Shown here in pieces: positions 43,136 to 45,850 of a stretch of DNA of 45,850 bases. Every line of letters begins with the position of its first letter. The stretch's first letter is position 1. Source of the stretch: a virus; IMG/VR virus record IMGVR_UViG_3300020411_002605, positions 1 to 45,850 of that record; one strand, written 5' to 3'. Under the pieces are notes generated by a model that searched no databases, was not told the DNA's origin, and worked only from the letters and a program-made list of their open reading frames with translations. A program made the translations under genes and the position numbers.

Positions 43136-43341
43136 AATAAACGTCCTTGGTCGTGGTCAATGGTGGAGCATGATGAGCATAGCACCCTGCCAGTGGGAAT
43201 AATCTTAACCACACTCCTAGGTTTTCCGTGTACGTCAAACATCCTCCACCCCTTGACCTCTTGTGAGCTAGATGCCTGCATGGGTCTAACAGCCCTATGG
43301 CACCTCTCGCACAAACCTGCTATGGGCTCGTGCTTATCCAT
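43132..43341 (-). CDS. Zinc-ribbon early protein
   Basis: 69 aa. CERC (residues 11-14) and CSSC (55-58) form a four-Cys zinc ribbon. ATG 43341 overlaps the previous stop. Function unknown. Confidence 0.68.
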   Translation of the reverse strand: MDKHEPIAGLCERCHRAVRPMQASSSQEVKGWRMFDVHGKPRSVVKIIPTGRVLCSSCSTIDHDQGRLF

Positions 43342-43519
43342 CTCTTGTGCTCACCTTAAGCTGATCAGCCATTCTCATAGCTTCTGCTTTGAACCGGTAG
43401 ACGGCAACGGTTTTATCCCGATGCCGTACTACCCATCCACCGCCAAATAGCCCTTCTACGACGTAGTCGTCTAAAAGCTCAGGCTGTTGTTTCTCTTCCA
43501 TAAGATTATTGTAGCCCAT
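43334..43519 (-). CDS. Small early protein, unknown function
   Basis: 61 aa from ATG 43519 or 55 aa from ATG 43501; neither has a strong SD. Contains DYVVEGLFGGGWVVRHRDKTVAVYRFKAEAMRMADQL, a small strand-strand-helix unit of the kind seen in many tiny phage proteins. Follows WhiB with 3 nt between. Confidence 0.6.
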   Translation of the reverse strand: MGYNNLMEEKQQPELLDDYVVEGLFGGGWVVRHRDKTVAVYRFKAEAMRMADQLKVSTRDG

Positions 43520-43522
43520 ATT

Positions 43523-43780
43523 TCAGGCTACCGTCACGATCTTATGGTTTTTCCCACGGTTGGTCTTTCTGAACCAATGACCGCCCCAGATGCCTTCCTC
43601 ATTGTTGTCAATAGCGCTTTGTAAGCACTCCGCTTGCACGGGACAACGTTGACACATCTGCATGGCACGCCTCATTTTGGTTCTATTCGGAGCACCGCCC
43701 TTTGCCGTGGGAGGATGGGGAAACCAGAAAGAGGTTTCCTCATGCCTACAAAGAGCTTTCTCCCTCCATTGCTCACTCAT
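43523..43780 (-). CDS. WhiB-family transcription factor
   Basis: 85 aa from ATG 43780, which overlaps the upstream stop (GATGAGTGA). Cys11, Cys43-x2-Cys46-x5-Cys52 bind the 4Fe-4S cluster; GIWGG at 63-67 and a basic tail (RKTNRGKNHK) bind DNA. WhiB proteins partner with actinobacterial SigA and exist in many actinophages, where one (TM4 WhiBTM4) represses host whiB2. It marks the host as actinobacterial and may redirect host RNA polymerase. Confidence 0.92.
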   Translation of the reverse strand: MSEQWREKALCRHEETSFWFPHPPTAKGGAPNRTKMRRAMQMCQRCPVQAECLQSAIDNNEEGIWGGHWFRKTNRGKNHKIVTVA

Positions 43781-44054
43781 CGTCATCACCCCCAAAGGTA
43801 ACTTTCCAGCAAGGATCACACATAAAGTAGTTGATCATCTTGTTGTGCTGACGTTGAGAGTTTAGGATAAGTTCCCTCTGAGGAGCTGTCCATATTGCTG
43901 GGTCAAATACCTCTACGATGTCTCTCGTGTTGTCTTTGTACCGATCCCAAAGCACCGTTGGCACTTCAAGCTCAATGTACTCAGGACATGCTCGGCATTG
44001 TTGACCTAACAAAGTGGTTTCCACCTCTTTGGGCATATCAAACAATTTACTCAT
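43773..44054 (-). CDS. Zinc-ribbon early protein
   Basis: 93 aa from ATG 44054 with AGAGGAGG upstream; the longer frame from 44198 overlaps the Mom-like gene and lacks an SD. CRAC (near residue 20) and CDPC (near residue 79) are likely zinc ligands. Acidic end GGDDDE. Function unknown; coupled to WhiB. Confidence 0.7.
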   Translation of the reverse strand: MSKLFDMPKEVETTLLGQQCRACPEYIELEVPTVLWDRYKDNTRDIVEVFDPAIWTAPQRELILNSQRQHNKMINYFMCDPCWKVTFGGDDDE

Positions 44055-44075
44055 ATTATCCTCCTCTTGGATAAT
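44055..44075 (-). promoter_or_regulatory. SD hairpin upstream of gene 44054
   Basis: Minus strand ATTATCC-AAGAGGA-GGATAAT, 7 perfect pairs ending at the start codon. Half of the AGAGGAGG SD is in the loop and half in the stem. Confidence 0.5.
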
Positions 44076-44685
44076 CTTTAATGGGATACCGGAAATCTTC
44101 CAGCACCTGTTTCTTCCATTTCTTATCGCCATGGAAAAAAACGTAGCGATGCTTACGAGGTCGTGGAACGACCTTGACAGCATCGCCATACTTTTCACGC
44201 ATTAACTGCGCTCTGTTTGGCTGACCTCGGAACTCGTCTACCACAGATTGACTGTGTAGATGTTCCTTGCCCTCCACTACCATGTCTGTACGCTTAGCGC
44301 TAAGCCCAGAGTACAGAAAGTTAGTAGCCTGATACACAACACCAAGGTGATCCTGTGCCGTATCGGCATAGGACACGATGATCTTGTTCTTGGGTAATTG
44401 TCTAAGGCTCTTACCCACGAGCCTACTCGCTTCGTTAGGGCGATTGTACTTCAGCACAAGCCTGTTGAGCTCCAGTACGTCAAGCTCGTATCCTTCGCCA
44501 CAGATACCCTTCCTCAATGTTGATGAGAAAGGAGTACCGTAGGTGACGACACCAACGAGCTCTTCGTCGTGGAACAAACCAAACCGGTAGCTGACGCTTG
44601 GGAACCTCTTGGCATAGTGGATCTCAAGGATGAACGGTTCACAGTCAGACCGGCTAACCGGTCTGACTGTGTATCCGCTACTCAT
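44056..44685 (-). CDS. Mom-like DNA modification protein
   Basis: 209 aa from ATG 44685 (GGGGGA upstream; overlaps the previous stop). ELNRLVLKYNRPNEASRLVGKSLR, IIVSYADTAQDHLGVVYQATNFLYSG and the basic end RKHRYVFFHG follow the pattern of the Mom family, GNAT-like enzymes that turn adenine into N6-carbamoylmethyladenine and shield phage DNA from restriction. Family link is from pattern memory. In phage Mu, mom is tightly controlled; here a 14-bp inverted repeat lies at codons 5-16. Confidence 0.78.
   Translation of the reverse strand: MSSGYTVRPVSRSDCEPFILEIHYAKRFPSVSYRFGLFHDEELVGVVTYGTPFSSTLRKGICGEGYELDVLELNRLVLKYNRPNEASRLVGKSLRQLPKNKIIVSYADTAQDHLGVVYQATNFLYSGLSAKRTDMVVEGKEHLHSQSVVDEFRGQPNRAQLMREKYGDAVKVVPRPRKHRYVFFHGDKKWKKQVLEDFRYPIKDYPRGG
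44640..44671 (-). promoter_or_regulatory. 14-bp perfect inverted repeat inside Mom-like gene start
   Basis: CACAGTCAGACCGG-TTAG-CCGGTCTGACTGTG (minus strand), 14 pairs with a 4-nt loop, 15-46 nt after the ATG. Strong enough to stall or bind a regulator. The loop part CCGG-TTAG-CCGG echoes the side hairpins of the tRNA-like elements. Confidence 0.65.
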
Positions 44686-44956
44686 CTCTGAGTCCCCCGA
44701 CAAGTTGAAGAGCGAAGTGTATCTCGTCAGTGTCGTTCATCAAGACATTGATGTCCATGTCTCGCTCAAAGCTTCCCTTGTAGCCAAACAAGTGTTGCCA
44801 GCCTCTTTCGTATCTCCATACAGATCCAGATTTCATGTTTCGGTTAATGGTTGCTTTGTACAATCCATTGCCTCCTGCATGATACGAAAAGATACATGTA
44901 ACTATCTCTCCATATTCAAAATCCGTAAAGCTAACTTTGTAGTCTACATTGTTCAT
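44678..44956 (-). CDS. Early protein of unknown function
   Basis: 92 aa. Beta-rich (DYKVSFTDFEYGEIVTCIFSY, LYKATINRNMKSGSVWRY). ATG overlaps the upstream stop (TGATG). No domain recognised. Confidence 0.68.
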   Translation of the reverse strand: MNNVDYKVSFTDFEYGEIVTCIFSYHAGGNGLYKATINRNMKSGSVWRYERGWQHLFGYKGSFERDMDINVLMNDTDEIHFALQLVGGLRDE

Positions 44957-45120
44957 CAGAAACTTGTCCCTTCTAATTCAGGATACTCTGCTGTCCACTT
45001 GTCGTAACAAGGGTGGCACATGTCACCGGGTTCAACAGCGATCATTTCTGACCGAGGTCGCACCTTGTAACAATACCAGCAGTGATCCGTTTCGGATGGT
45101 ATGTACCATTTGAATGTCAT
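44956..45120 (-). CDS. 54-aa zinc-ribbon protein
   Basis: ATG 45120 preceded by GAGGAGGAAATC in a start hairpin; TGA overlaps the next ATG. HCWYC (residues 13-17) and CHPC (near 37-40) make a compact four-ligand zinc site, Trp/Tyr-rich. One of four small zinc-ribbon genes in the phage. Function unknown. Confidence 0.72.
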   Translation of the reverse strand: MTFKWYIPSETDHCWYCYKVRPRSEMIAVEPGDMCHPCYDKWTAEYPELEGTSF

Positions 45121-45136
45121 GATTTCCTCCTCATGA
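45117..45136 (-). promoter_or_regulatory. SD-in-loop hairpin at start of gene 45120
   Basis: Minus strand TCATGA pairs with TCATGA around loop GGAGGAAA, with the start ATG in the 3' stem strand. Confidence 0.7.
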
Positions 45137-45144
45137 TATTATGC

Positions 45145-45213
45145 CGTGCCATTGTGACACGATCGTGGACTGCCGGATCGTGAATCCGGTGCCGGTCGTT
45201 AGCCGGTCAGTCC
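45145..45213 (-). promoter_or_regulatory. tRNA-like intergenic RNA element 6
   Basis: Minus strand. GGACTG (45213-45208) pairs with CAGTCC (45172-45167). T-arm-like CCGGA-TTCACGA-TCCGG stacks on it (11 bp in total). Side hairpin CCGG-CTAACGA-CCGG. Then CACGATC and hairpin CGTGTC-ACAAT-GGCACG. It starts about 6 nt after the stop of the metallohydrolase gene. Same plan as the elements at 834-2463 but at the other end of the window. Confidence 0.7.
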
Positions 45214-45219
45214 TTTGGC

Positions 45220-45831
45220 TCATGTGTACCATGTCCTATCTGGTTTCGGATCCCAAGGGCACTGGTTCTTCGCACCCTGAGGACGTAGGTATCTAACGTT
45301 GTTGTCCTTGAATGCTTGTCGCAATGCTTTCTTGGCATCAGCTCCCAGAGCCATGCCCACAAGATTAAGATAGATGGCACAGAATTGCCATCCGTGACCT
45401 TGGTGCCACATATAGTCTGGGCTACCATTCTCACTGTAATCAACAGTATGAGCCAGCTCGTGCAAGACAACGTACTTCTGTCTTGCCCATTTGGATAAGC
45501 TGATCTCTTCACGGTTGGCGCATCCACCGTTTGCTCGTGGGGTGAACTTGATCCCCATTGATCGTCCGGTTTCAAGGCTATAACCTTGAACGTAAACATG
45601 TCTGCCATAAGGCGTGTACCTTTGTGGTTTCATCTTCACTGATCCTTGACGACGATGGAGCCTAGGGTACTTCTTCGCAAACGATTGCCTGCGTGTCAGT
45701 CTGGTAACGAACTCCCAAACGTCCTCTAGGTCGCCTAGGATTTCCTTCCCACCAAAAGCACCCCAGTCCACACTCCGCTCTGCGGTGTAGACCATCTGCT
45801 GTTGATTGTCATAATTTGTTTTACCTCTCAT
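45220..45831 (-). CDS. TIGR04338-like zinc metallohydrolase
   Basis: 203 aa, ATG 45831 with AGGAGGACA upstream. VYTAERSVDWG near the N-terminus and HELAH (124-128) with a third ligand candidate at His146 (QGHGWQF) match the SprT/WLM-like zinc protease pattern of the TIGR04338 family, typical of actinobacteria and their phages. Substrate unknown. If the genome is circular it directly follows the gene at 1-811. Confidence 0.75.
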   Translation of the reverse strand: MRGKTNYDNQQQMVYTAERSVDWGAFGGKEILGDLEDVWEFVTRLTRRQSFAKKYPRLHRRQGSVKMKPQRYTPYGRHVYVQGYSLETGRSMGIKFTPRANGGCANREEISLSKWARQKYVVLHELAHTVDYSENGSPDYMWHQGHGWQFCAIYLNLVGMALGADAKKALRQAFKDNNVRYLRPQGAKNQCPWDPKPDRTWYT

Positions 45832-45849
45832 AGTGTCCTCCTCTATGAG
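45827..45849 (-). promoter_or_regulatory. SD-in-loop hairpin at start of gene 45831
   Basis: Minus strand CTCATAG pairs with CTATGAG (7 bp) around loop AGGAGGACA. The start ATG is in the 3' strand; the TAG in the 5' strand would be the stop of the leftmost gene on circular closure. The only case not built on CATG, and the stem still pairs. Confidence 0.75.
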
Positions 45850-45850
45850 T

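Noticed and set aside
44055-44198. Longer start (44198) for the zinc-ribbon gene at 43773
   Set aside because: The extra 48 codons are the antiphase shadow of the Mom-like gene; ATG 44054 has a strong SD.
1-45850. Integrase, repressor or attachment site indicating a temperate phage
   Set aside because: No tyrosine or serine integrase motifs were seen; the double-HTH protein at 41772 alone is not evidence for lysogeny.

Overview
The window looks like the complete genome of a short-tailed (podovirus-like) double-stranded DNA phage of an actinobacterium, about 45.85 kb. A WhiB-family iron-sulphur regulator (43523-43780) and a TIGR04338-like metallohydrolase (45220-45831) are gene families largely confined to actinobacteria and their phages. 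The moderate base composition suggests a lower-GC actinobacterium, perhaps freshwater or marine; that last step is inference. The two window ends fit together: joining base 1 to base 45850 closes the truncated leftmost gene with a stop just before the Shine-Dalgarno sequence (SD) of the rightmost gene. The sequence is therefore probably circular or circularly permuted.

Layout. (i) A minus-strand arm, 2636 down to 1 and on through the junction into 45850 down to 36388, is the presumed early region. It starts with small genes of unknown function and continues with a metallohydrolase, a Mom-like DNA modification enzyme, WhiB, zinc-ribbon proteins, an amidase endolysin, a Cas4/RecB-like nuclease, a DnaB-type helicase, a primase, two PD-(D/E)XK nucleases, a dNMP kinase and a sigma-region-4-like protein. 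(ii) A gene-free block of about 1.3 kb (2653-3943) separates the arms. Its left half reads, on the minus strand, as a roughly 630-nt highly structured RNA behind a TTGACA-17-TAATCT promoter. (iii) A plus-strand late region (3944-36403) carries terminase, portal, very large virion proteins (2312 and 1744 aa), a virion lysozyme, scaffold, major capsid, connector, fibres with an S74 chaperone, holins and two tiny lysine-rich peptides. The arms converge at about 36.4 kb. No DNA polymerase, RNA polymerase, integrase or tape-measure protein was recognised, so the phage probably relies on host polymerases and is probably virulent.

The most unusual feature is in the gaps of the early arm. Six intergenic spaces carry a shared compact RNA fold: an 11-bp stack capped by a 7-nt T-loop-like loop, often with a D-arm-like side hairpin, then an invariant CACGATC and a second hairpin. 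At eight genes the SD lies in the loop of a further hairpin whose 3' strand contains the start codon, and the stem sequences co-vary with the coding sequence. Together with the large leader-position RNA, this suggests an early transcript with repeated RNA control or processing modules that I do not recognise as a described system.

Other points of interest are a 2312-aa virion protein with ParB-like and ADP-ribosyltransferase-like segments, the Mom-like gene with a 14-bp perfect inverted repeat just inside its coding sequence, and a structured endolysin leader.
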